8,583 nucleotides of DNA from the NCBI GenBank assembly GCA_003229095.1, contig QIHS01000125.1, positions 1 through 8,583 of the forward strand. Reading direction: 5' to 3'. The position numbers were made by a program, and so were the translations under genes. Position 1 is the stretch's first letter; each line of letters opens with the position of its first letter. This DNA comes from Woeseia sp. (GTDB taxonomy: Bacteria; Pseudomonadota; Gammaproteobacteria; Steroidobacterales; Woeseiaceae). Below the pieces are notes generated by a model, which was given only the letters and a program-made list of their open reading frames with translations, made no database searches and was not told the DNA's origin. Positions 1 through 7,456 of this stretch are shown piece after piece.

Positions 1-143
1 TCGCTGAGAATCAACGCGGGCGTCATTGGCGGGCGTCAACCTCAATGACACGCTTACTCCTGAGTTCAAAAATGAAACCCGTAGTCTGCGTCGCTCTACC
101 TCCTTAGCGCAAGATACGAGTTTACGAGTAGATCAGAGGTTCC
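1..143. other. Left-edge intergenic stretch downstream of the permease
   Basis: No gene is supportable here. All frames are short and the window edge cuts any neighbour. Two small direct repeats are visible: a 10-nt word (GCGGGCGTCA) at 16-25 and again at 29-38, and a near-identical 8-nt tandem (TACGAGTT/TACGAGTA) at 115-130. On the minus strand an AGGAGGT-like word lies at about 97-103, but no start codon follows it at a useful distance. A minus-strand ATG at 24-26 opens a frame that leaves the window after a few codons, which is too short to judge. No clear terminator hairpin with a T-run follows the permease stop. Confidence 0.5.
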
Positions 144-1505
144 CTAGGTCCGGGCTAGTTCCCTTTTCCGATACCAATAGACTGGCAATCCAGCCAGAAC
201 AATTAGCAACCCGGTGATCGCGCCGACGGGCTTGGTGACCAGCAAGTTACCGAGATAAACGACCGATACCAAGATGAACAGAATCGGCGTGCCCGGGTAT
301 CCCCATACCTTGTATGGCCGCGGAAGATCCGGCTCACGAATTCTCAGGACGATGACGGCAACGACGGCAAGCGTTATGAAGAAATGAGATACGAATGCGA
401 CAACGGTCAGAATCCGGGAATAGCTGCCACTCAATGCATAGATGGATGCGAGCACACCAATCAGGATGATCGCATTCGTCGGAGTTCGCGATCTCTCGCC
501 AATATTGCCGATGCATTTAAAAAAGAGTCCATCGTTCGCGACCGCATAAATTATGCGCGGATAGTTGAGAAGCTGTGCATTCAGTACACCGACTGCAGAG
601 CAAAAGATTGCGAACGCAGTGACCAACGCGCCAGTTGGACCCAGGACGATGGCCATAACATCGCTCGCGATTCGCGGCGACGACTGCACCTGTTCGAACG
701 GCAAGACCACGAGATAGGTCACGTTGAGGATGAAGTAAAGACACATGACGAGCAGGAACCCAAGAATAATTGCGCGCGGTATGGTCTTTTGCGGGTCTCT
801 CACTTCCTCTGCAACATGCGTGACAAAATATGCACCGCTGTAAGAGAAGAGACAGAGTATCAGTGCGGTGCCGATGTTCTGCAGCACATTTGACGAACTC
901 CCCCCCGTCGCCGGTGCGACGAGCGTGGCAATAGGTTGCAGGTCAGCCAGGAATAGCGGAATCAGGACCAGGGCAAAGATAAGTGCCACTTTCAACGCAG
1001 TAAGAATGTTTTGTGCCATTCCACCCTGCCGAATGCCGGAAACGTTCAGGGCAGTTAGCGTTGCAATCAGCGTCACCGCGACAAGGTTGATGTGCTCTCC
1101 GGAAAAAATGTTCAATGCCTGCAATACGGGCATCAAGAATGTTGCGGCCAAAATCGCGACGACAGCCACGGCACCTGTCCCGTAGGTAAAACACATCATC
1201 CACGCGAAACTGAATGCGACCAGGTCCGACCGATAGGCGCGTTTCAGGAAAACATAAGTGCCACCAGTCTGGGGAATCGACGCTGACAACTCAGCGAAAC
1301 ACAATGCTGCGATTCCGGCCAGCAAACCGGCCACCAGCCAGGTAAGCAATACCAGAAACGGGCTGCCAACAATCTGCGCTACGTCGCTGGTCACCAGAAA
1401 TATCGTAGTACCGATGATGCCGCCAACGACAAGGGTTGCCGCCTCAAGCTGTCCAAGGCCACGCGACAATGTCTTTGGTTTGCTCACTGAATCAGCAAAG
1501 CTCAA
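144..1505 (-). CDS. APC-superfamily amino-acid permease
   Basis: This is a 453-residue inner-membrane transporter, expected to move amino acids or related amines by proton- or substrate-coupled transport. Length and a near-continuous run of hydrophobic segments fit the usual 12-helix APC fold. The first helix carries the family's unwound substrate-binding signature (GGIIGTTIF, residues 28-36). Residues 70-84 hold FAELSASIPQTGGTY, the conserved stretch after TM2. Around residues 217-243 the typical FSYSGAYFVTHVAEEV and DPQKTIPRAI motifs occur. The C-terminus is short and basic (YRKRELART). The start is TTG at 1505, supported by a GGAAG ribosome-binding word 8 nt upstream; GTG at 1487 is an alternative with a poorer site. 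The start overlaps the purL stop as TTGA, which suggests translational coupling. Substrate cannot be told from sequence; LAT-like or APA-like (polyamine/basic amino acid) members are both possible. The family call is secure. Confidence 0.9.
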   Translation of the reverse strand: MSFADSVSKPKTLSRGLGQLEAATLVVGGIIGTTIFLVTSDVAQIVGSPFLVLLTWLVAGLLAGIAALCFAELSASIPQTGGTYVFLKRAYRSDLVAFSFAWMMCFTYGTGAVAVVAILAATFLMPVLQALNIFSGEHINLVAVTLIATLTALNVSGIRQGGMAQNILTALKVALIFALVLIPLFLADLQPIATLVAPATGGSSSNVLQNIGTALILCLFSYSGAYFVTHVAEEVRDPQKTIPRAIILGFLLVMCLYFILNVTYLVVLPFEQVQSSPRIASDVMAIVLGPTGALVTAFAIFCSAVGVLNAQLLNYPRIIYAVANDGLFFKCIGNIGERSRTPTNAIILIGVLASIYALSGSYSRILTVVAFVSHFFITLAVVAVIVLRIREPDLPRPYKVWGYPGTPILFILVSVVYLGNLLVTKPVGAITGLLIVLAGLPVYWYRKRELART

Positions 1506-4500
1506 TCAATGAACTTCCGCGCATTGCGGAACATTCGTAGCCACGGACCATCATCGCCCCACTCCTCCGGGTGCCATGAATTCTGCGTGGTTCGGACGAC
1601 CCGCTCAGGATGCGGCATCATGATCGTGACCCGACCGTCTTCGCTCGCGAAACCACAAACTCCGTCTGCTGAGCCATTGGGGTTCGCGGGATAAGTGTCG
1701 GCAACGGCACCGTAGTTATCCACATAGCAAAGTGCAACTTTTGCATTTTTCAATGCGTCGTTGCCGGCGAAATCTACGCGACCCTCGCCGTGTGACGTAA
1801 CAATTGGAATTCTCGAACCGACCATGCCCGACAAGAATATAGACGGAGACGGCATCACCTCAACCAGGTTGAGACGCGCCTCGAATTGCTCTGAACGGTT
1901 ACGCAGAAACCTGGGCCAGTGGTTCGTGCCGGGAATCAACTCATGCAGAAGTGACATCATCTGGCAGCCGTTGCACACGCCAAGCGCAAAGGAATCGTCA
2001 CGGGCGAAAAATGCTGCGAATTCATCCCGCAGTACGTTTTGAAAAAGAATGGATTTCGCCCAGCCCCCACCCGCGCCGAGCACATCGCCGAACGAAAAAC
2101 CGCCGCAAGCAACGACTCCCTGATAATCCGCCAGCGTATCTCGTCGTTCGGTCAGGTCGCTCATATGCACATCGAATACATCGAAACCGGCGCGCGTAAA
2201 TGCTGCGGCCATTTCGTATTGGCTGTTCACACCTTGCTCGCGTAGTACCGCGATACGCGGTCTTGCGCCACCAAGCAGTGGTGCTGCGATATCGTCTGCC
2301 GGGTCGAATGTCAGCAATGCGTTCAGGCCTGGGTCATCAGCATCGAGAATGGAATCGAACGCTTCCTGCGCGGTGTCCGGGTTGTCACGAAGTGCCTGCA
2401 TTCGCCAGGACGTTTCCGACCACGCTTTTCGCAACCGAGTTTGATCGAGACGGAGGACTTCTTCTTCGCCGCTGACAATGACGAGGTGATCGTCGGCTTT
2501 GACTTTGCCGATTTCGGCCCAGTCAATATCAAAGTCTTCAAGCACATCCTGCACCTCGGCAAGCCTGTTTTGTGCAACCTGCACCACGCCGCCCAACTCT
2601 TCGTTGAATAGCTGCGTCAGCACATCCTCTGGTTCTCCTTGCAGCTGTAGCGTTACGCCCAGTCGTCCCGCGAACATCATTTCAACGACAGTCGCCAGCA
2701 GGCCGCCGTCAGAACGATCATGGTAGGCAAGAACCAGGCCTTTCTTGCTAAGACTTTGAATTAATTGAAAGTATCGAATCAATCGTTGCGGGTCGTCTAG
2801 GTCAGGAGTAATCCCACCGAGGCGACTAAATACCTGCGCGAGGCAGGACGCACCCAGTCGATTTACCCCAGCGCCAGGATCAATGAGCAACAGGCAACTG
2901 TCCTCGTCGATTGAGCGTAGTTGTGGAGTCAGGTGTCGGCGAACATCGGATACCGGCGCAAACGCGGTAACGACAAGTGATACCGGTGAGACAACCCGAC
3001 GTTCACCCGCGTCGTCGAGCCAGCGAGCCTGCATCGACAGAGAATCCTTGCCAACGGGTATCGCAATGCCGAGTTCGCGGCATAGATCGAGACCAACCGC
3101 TTTAACTGTGTCGAATAGTTTTGCATCTTCGCCCGGGTGTCCTGCTGCCGCCATCCAGTTTGCCGAAAGGCGAATCTTGCCAATATCCTCAATTGCAGCT
3201 GCCGCTATGTTCGTGACCGCTTCAGCAACAGCCATGCGACCTGATGCCGGCGCGTTCAGTGCAGCAAGCGGCATTTTTTCACCCAACGCCATTGCCTCAC
3301 CGGTTTTACTTTCGAAGCCGCTTGCCGTGATCGCAACATCGGCGACCGGCACCTGCCAGGGACCGACAAACTGATCGCGCACACACAAGCCACCGACCGT
3401 GCGGTCAGCGATGTGAATCAGGAACGTCTTGTCGGCTACGGCCGGGAAGTTAAGCACGCGAAAGATCGCCTCTTCGAGATCAATGCCCGACAGGTCAAGT
3501 GGGGTCGTTTGGGGCAGCACACGCGTAACGTCACGAGTCATTCGCGGCGCTTTTCCAAGCAACATCTCCATCGGCATATTGATTGCACAATCGCCCAGTT
3601 CGCCGTCTCGAACGACGAGTTGTTCGTCTTGGGTGAGCGTGCCAATAACTGCATGAGGGCATCGTTCCCGTGCACACAGCGCCGCAAACTCCGCGGTGCG
3701 CTCATTTGCAATGACCAGCACATAGCGCTCCTGCGCCTCATTGCACCATATGCCCATTGGCGACATGCCGCGTTCCGCGTTGGGAATATCACGCAACCGG
3801 ATGTCGGCGCCGTGTTTGCTGTGATCGGCCACCTCGGGCACAGCGTTCGACAATCCACCAGCGCCGACGTCATGAATGAGCAAGATGGGGTTGTCCTCGC
3901 CCATCTCACAACAACGATCAATCACTTCCTGCGCTCGTCGTTCCATTTCCGGGTTGCCGCGTTGTACGGATGCGAAATCGAGATCCTCGGAACTCGATCC
4001 GCTGGAAAGGCTCGACGCTGCGCCGCCGCCAAGGCCGATCAACATCGCAGGCCCACCGAGCACCACGATACTGGTACCTGCGGGGACGTCTTTCTTGAGT
4101 GCATGTTCCGAACGCACGTTGCCAAGACCGCCCGCGATCATGATCGGTTTGTGGTAGCCACGAATTTCATTGTCTGGCAAACCCGGAACGGGCGACTCGT
4201 AGCTGCGAAAAAAACCGAGCAAATTGGGTCTGCCAAATTCGTTGTTAAATGCTGCGCCACCTATCGGCCCTTCGAGCATGATTTCGAGCGGCGTGGCCAT
4301 CCTGTCCGGATGTGGAAAATCGGTTTCCCACGGTTGCGGAAACCCTGGAATGCGCAGATGTGAAACCGCAAATCCAGTCAGGCCCGCTTTTGGCTTCGCG
4401 CCGAGGCCGGTCGCACCCTCATCGCGAATTTCGCCACCGGAACCGGTCGCCGCGCCCGGAAAAGGAGAGATCGCAGTCGGGTGATTGTGCGTTTCGACTT

Positions 4501-5411
4501 TCATCAGAATTTCGATTCGTTCGTCAACGTATTCGAATCGACGATCAGCGGCATTCGGTATTAACCGTTGCCCCTGCCAGCCCTGCATGACTGCCGAATT
4601 GTCCGAGTACGCAGAGATCACGCCGTCGGGACTGGCCTCGGTCGTGCTACGAATCATGCCGAAGAGATTTTCGGCTTGTGCGAGGCCATCAATTATCCAG
4701 TCAGCATTGAAAATTTTGTGTCGACAATGCTCTGAGTTTGCCTGGGCAAACATCATCAGTTCCGCATCAGTCGGATCGCGCTTGAGCAACTGATAATTGC
4801 TGGCGAGATAGTCGATTTCATCGGCAGACAGCGCGAGGCCAAGTTCAACATTCGCTTGCTGCAAAGCGCTCGGACCCTCTTTAAGCAAGGGGATGACGCT
4901 GATGGGCAGTGGCTCATGTTTCTCGAACAAGACAGCTGCATCGTCGCCGTTCGAAAACTGGCACTCGGTCATTCGATCGAACAACAACGCACCCAGCCTG
5001 CTCAAATCGTCAAACTGAAGGGTCTCGCTGCTGTGCAACGCGTAGCAAATGCCACGCTCAATTCGGCTGACATCATCGAGCCTGCATGCTTTGGCGATAT
5101 CGGTTGGACCAGGGGGAGATAGTGCCGGGCCGTGGCGCTGTGTAGATTAACTGTCCGCCCGGCGCGAAATCTTCCACTGGCTCACCCGACAACAGCAGAG
5201 AATCCAGCCGCTCGGTATCGTTACGCGAAAGAACAGAGGTACTGCAAATAAAATAGCTGAAACGTGCTTGCAGATCACCGATGCGGGGGTCAAGTTGGCG
5301 AAGATCGGCGACAAGCTTTCTGAGCCGGAACGCGGATAAAGCGGCCTGGCCCGGCAACTCGATTATCGTGTCGGTCTCATGGGCCGGCAGGTCAGTCGCG
5401 GGTATGGACAA
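1502..5411 (-). CDS. purL: Phosphoribosylformylglycinamidine synthase (FGAM synthase), frameshifted near the N-terminus
   Basis: Cytoplasmic enzyme converting FGAR, glutamine and ATP to FGAM in de novo purine synthesis. It is the long single-chain form, about 1300 residues when both frames are joined (E. coli about 1295). The N-terminal PurS-like part lies at 5411-5102 (QAALSAFRLRKL, then PRPGTISPWS). The next base puts translation out of frame: that frame stops at 5073, while the homologous sequence resumes in another frame at 5101 with DIAKACRLDDVSRIERG and runs intact to the stop. The rest shows the linker and synthase halves (FAQANSEHCRHKIFNADWI, MKVETHNHPTAISPFPGA, GPAMLIGLGGGAASS, LSANWMAAAGHPGED, AYHDRSDGGLL). 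It ends with a class I glutaminase domain: VCNGCQMM with the catalytic Cys codon at 1973-1975, and PHPERV near 1600-1612 with the His and Glu. The start is TTG at 5411, the first possible after an in-frame stop. If the break is genuine, the gene is inactive or only a truncated protein is made. Confidence 0.93.
1514..1518 (-). promoter_or_regulatory. Ribosome-binding site deciding the permease TTG start
   Basis: A GGAAG word inside the last codons of purL lies 8 nt before the TTG at 1505. The other candidate start, GTG at 1487, has no comparable purine-rich word at a usable distance, so this site favours TTG. Confidence 0.5.
5099..5111 (-). other. purL: Frame break in purL (about 8 nt missing)
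   Basis: On the minus strand the sequence reads TGG TCC, then AACC, then GAT ATC GCC. From memory of E. coli PurL, the motif reads ISPWSSKATDIA, so four codons (S-K-A-T, 12 nt) are expected between the W-S and D-I-A codons, but only 4 nt are present. The upstream frame therefore runs on as SNRYRQSMQAR and stops at 5073, while perfect homology resumes in the other frame at the GAT codon (5101-5099). Both sides are well conserved right up to the gap, so the lesion is small and recent, or a sequencing or assembly error. Confidence 0.85.
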
Positions 5412-5416
5412 GCTAA

Positions 5417-5422
5417 CCCTTT
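5417..5422 (-). promoter_or_regulatory. Ribosome-binding site for the purL TTG start
   Basis: AAAGGG lies 5 nt before the TTG at 5411. An in-frame TAA lies seven codons upstream of that TTG, so it is the earliest possible start. This start adds about 18 residues ahead of the point where E. coli PurL begins. A later in-frame TTG at 5357 would match the E. coli length better but has only a weak upstream site. The choice between them is open. Confidence 0.4.
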
Positions 5423-5451
5423 GGGAAAATTAGGAGTTTCGGGTGATCGGG

Positions 5452-5457
5452 ATCATA
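5452..5457 (-). promoter_or_regulatory. Probable -10 element of the purL promoter
   Basis: Reading the minus strand, TATGAT (one mismatch to the sigma-70 consensus TATAAT) sits about 40 nt upstream of the purL TTG start, which would give a 5' leader of about 34-35 nt. The -35 region at the best 17-nt spacing (TGGTCG) is poor, so an activator or a weak promoter is possible. No PurR-like operator palindrome was recognised nearby. The call rests on one hexamer and its position. Confidence 0.4.
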
Positions 5458-5547
5458 CCGAAGCGGTGAACAAGCGACCAGCAAAATTGCGCGGGTTGGT
5501 TGCTTCAGTCCTAATACGCCTCAACGAACGAAATCCTTGCAAGACGG

Positions 5548-5865
5548 CTAGGACTTGTTGCTCCCGCCAGGTGTGTACACAGGCAGCGGAAACTGCGCGA
5601 CGTTACCGCCCTCGAACTTGGATATCTTGCTGGTGCCCTGTTTGTCGACCTCGTCGATACGCACGATCGAATGCATAGGCAAGTAGGTTCTTTTGACGCC
5701 GCTGAATTCGGATTTGATCTTTTCTTCGGATGGATCAAGGACGATCGCGCTGCGCTCGCCAAACACCAGTTGCTCGACTTCGACGAAGCCAACATTCCGG
5801 GCATAAATCTCATAGATTTGCCCCTGGTTCATGAAGATCACCTTGAAAACAGTTTTGCCAGCCAT
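5548..5865 (-). CDS. DUF1820 family protein
   Basis: A 105-residue soluble protein recognised as a member of the DUF1820 family of small conserved gammaproteobacterial proteins of unknown function. The family-like core is visible: KVIFMNQGQIYEIYARNV (residues 8-25), VEVEQLVFGE (about 28-37), VLDPSEEKIKSEFSGVKRTY (about 42-61) and the very conserved PMHSIVRIDEV (about 63-73). The tail is rich in Gly, Pro and Ser and looks flexible. There is no signal peptide or membrane segment. The start is ATG at 5865, with only a weak GGA upstream. It lies upstream of purL on the same strand, separated by 136 bp that contain a likely purL promoter, so the two are probably not a strict operon. No function should be assigned; the family assignment is from memory of the conserved motifs. 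Confidence 0.88.
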   Translation of the reverse strand: MAGKTVFKVIFMNQGQIYEIYARNVGFVEVEQLVFGERSAIVLDPSEEKIKSEFSGVKRTYLPMHSIVRIDEVDKQGTSKISKFEGGNVAQFPLPVYTPGGSNKS

Positions 5866-6129
5866 GTTGGTCCAATGCTAGAAACGGGTGTCGGCCCGCC
5901 AGGGGCGGCTAGTTTACCCAAAAATGCAGGCAGACGTCGCAGATTGGTGCGGCGGATCACTTGGGACGCATATGGTCGCAAATATTCACGAATTGAACAG
6001 ACAGTTGTGCCTTTCAAATTGAATTATGTGAACCGCTACACAGCGCAATACACCATCAAAGCGGCAGAATCTGGCGATGCGACCGATCCCGTTTACATTC
6101 ACCACCGGTCTGCTCAAACGAGTATAGGT
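5866..6129. other. Divergent intergenic region between the DUF1820 gene and tagH
   Basis: This 264-bp stretch must hold the start signals of two divergent genes. Seen directly: the word AATTGAA at 5991-5997 and again at 6017-6023, the second copy lying in a small palindrome TTCAA-A-TTGAA at 6013-6023. A GC-rich hairpin (CCGCC, 3-nt loop, GGCGG) lies at 5896-5908 in the leader of the DUF1820 gene. No convincing -35/-10 pair was found on either strand, and no sigma-54 site was recognised. An open plus-strand frame covers the whole region and enters the DUF1820 gene, but its translation has no recognisable content before residue MPLQLEIV of tagH. Confidence 0.5.
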
Positions 6130-7416
6130 ATGCCACTGCAATTGGAAATCGTAAGTGAACACTCGGAGATCCTCGGCGAGGACCACATCCGTGTATTTCG
6201 TGAGGACGGCGGCACGATCGGGCGCTCGTTGCAAAACGACTGGATCCTTCCCGACCCGGATCGTTTTCTCTCCGGCAAGCATGCCACCATCGATTTTCAA
6301 AGCGGCGCCTTTTATCTTGCTGACGTAAGTACCAATGGCGTCTATATCAACGACGACTCGGAACCGTTGGGCAAAGGCAACCCACGGCGCCTGTTTCACG
6401 GCGATAAATTGCGAATGGGTGATTTTGAATTCCAGGTGACACTCGACGAGGGCCAGAGTCTTAATATGCCGCCGCCCGAACCCATGACGGTTGTGCCTGA
6501 CCATATCGAGCAGCTGGTTGACGAAGATTCGCTCAAGAGTGGCATTCAAATGCTCGACGAAGAGGCGATCACAGGTGACGCGGAATTTCAAAACGCACTC
6601 TTTGGTTCAAAATCTATGGCTCAGAATCAGGCCACGAAAACGCCTGCGTTGGTCGAGCAGCCAAACCCATTCGCAAAAGCGCCGCCGAAAACTGAAAAGA
6701 AATCGGTTGACGCTGCCGCGCTTCTGGATTCATTCATGCGCGGTCTTGAGATCGAACGCACTGATATACATCCATCGACAGATCCGCACGACGTCATGGA
6801 AAATGCAGGTCGGGTTCTGAAAGAGTTTGTGGACGGTTCGACGGAACTGTTGGTAAGACGAAGCACACTCAAGAGCATGTTCCGTCTGAATCAGACCACG
6901 ACCTTGCCACTGGGCAATAATCCCCTGAAACTCGCGGAGAATACTCGTGATTCGATGATGCAGTTGCTGGTCGGCAAAGAAGGCGAGTACCTTAGCCCGG
7001 TCGATGCAGTAAAAGAAGTTTATCGCGATCTGAAGTTTCACCACGACGCCGTTCTGGATGCGATGCTCAGCGCATACCAGGATTTCGCAGATCGATTTAA
7101 TCCTGACGAGCTGCAACCCAACTTTGATCGAACACTGGACAGCAAGCCATTACTCAAAAAGCTCAATCAGATCAAATACTGGCAATTGTATTGTGACCTT
7201 TACCCCGTCTTGACGCAGTCAGGGTCGGGCAAGTTCCCGCACCAGTTCAGCGAAGAATTCGTTCGCTCCTACGAATCGAAAATTACCGAATACAAAAAAC
7301 TGGAGCGAAAAGGGGTCCAGACCAAGGCCAGGAATGATGAAGCAGCACACTCTTCCTATGACGAGAAAGAGTTGCAGGACCAGACTGAAGATGCCACTTA
7401 CGCGGATCAGGTCTGA
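6130..7416 (+). CDS. tagH: Type VI secretion system-associated FHA-domain protein TagH
   Basis: A 428-residue cytoplasmic protein with an N-terminal forkhead-associated (FHA) domain and the C-terminal domain found in T6SS TagH/Fha proteins. FHA domains bind phosphothreonine peptides; in T6SS, Fha proteins act with Ser/Thr kinase PpkA in post-translational control of assembly. The FHA signature is complete: G31-R32-S33, N36-D37, S48 and H51 (SGKHATIDF), and S67-T68-N69-G70. A Pro/Glu-rich linker follows (about 105-190). The helical C-terminal domain starts at VDAAALLDSFMRGL (residue 193) and extends to about 340-400, ending in a charged tail. The ATG at 6130 is chosen because homology begins exactly there; the frame is open 153 codons further upstream but overlaps the antisense DUF1820 gene. 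Its ribosome-binding site is weak (GAGTATAGG). No other T6SS gene is in the window, so it is either an orphan or serves a cluster elsewhere. Confidence 0.88.
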   Translation: MPLQLEIVSEHSEILGEDHIRVFREDGGTIGRSLQNDWILPDPDRFLSGKHATIDFQSGAFYLADVSTNGVYINDDSEPLGKGNPRRLFHGDKLRMGDFEFQVTLDEGQSLNMPPPEPMTVVPDHIEQLVDEDSLKSGIQMLDEEAITGDAEFQNALFGSKSMAQNQATKTPALVEQPNPFAKAPPKTEKKSVDAAALLDSFMRGLEIERTDIHPSTDPHDVMENAGRVLKEFVDGSTELLVRRSTLKSMFRLNQTTTLPLGNNPLKLAENTRDSMMQLLVGKEGEYLSPVDAVKEVYRDLKFHHDAVLDAMLSAYQDFADRFNPDELQPNFDRTLDSKPLLKKLNQIKYWQLYCDLYPVLTQSGSGKFPHQFSEEFVRSYESKITEYKKLERKGVQTKARNDEAAHSSYDEKELQDQTEDATYADQV

Positions 7417-7456
7417 TAAATCCGGGGACAGTTCACTTAACTCGGATTTATTTTCT
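7415..7456. terminator. Hairpin spanning the tagH and acs stop codons, likely bidirectional terminator
   Basis: A perfect 9-bp inverted repeat, ATAAATCCG at 7416-7424 and CGGATTTAT at 7443-7451, separated by 18 nt. Inside the loop a second stem AGTT/AACT (7430-7433 and 7439-7442) stacks directly on the 3' arm, leaving GGGAC as a one-sided bulge. On the plus strand the hairpin runs into TTTTC, as expected for an intrinsic terminator of tagH. The left arm starts at the last base of the tagH stop and the right arm contains the acs stop, so it can fold in both transcripts. The acs side has no good T-run. The stem is AT-rich, hence moderate confidence as a terminator. The GGGGACAGTTCACTT word also resembles REP-like repeats. 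Confidence 0.6.

Noticed and set aside
1..48. Short edge frames that could be ends of neighbouring genes (for example a plus-strand frame ending at 48, or a minus-strand ATG at 24-26)
   Set aside because: Fewer than 17 codons are visible and none shows a recognisable motif.
384..893. A 169-codon plus-strand open frame inside the permease
   Set aside because: Antisense to a well-supported transporter, with low-complexity charged content and no domain.
3413..4363. A 316-codon open frame on the plus strand, opposite purL
   Set aside because: It lies wholly antisense to the strongly conserved PurL synthase domain; the translation has no recognisable motif and is rich in His, Arg and Cys, as expected of a shadow frame.
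5099..5111. Programmed +1 ribosomal frameshift in purL
   Set aside because: The site lacks a recognisable slippery or stop-codon context, and shifting would still leave out the conserved K-A-T residues; a deletion or sequence error explains it better.
5535..5552. Possible terminator hairpin after the DUF1820 gene (CCTTGC, 6-nt loop, GCTAGG)
   Set aside because: Only five pairs with an internal mismatch and no real T-run; too weak to call.
5896..5908. GC-rich hairpin CCGCC-AGG-GGCGG upstream of the DUF1820 gene
   Set aside because: A 5-bp stem in a leader with no T-run and no upstream plus-strand gene to terminate; not supported as a terminator or riboswitch.
5671..6129. A 153-codon upstream extension of the tagH frame
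   Set aside because: It overlaps the DUF1820 gene on the opposite strand and its translation resembles no FHA protein; TagH homology begins at the ATG at 6130.
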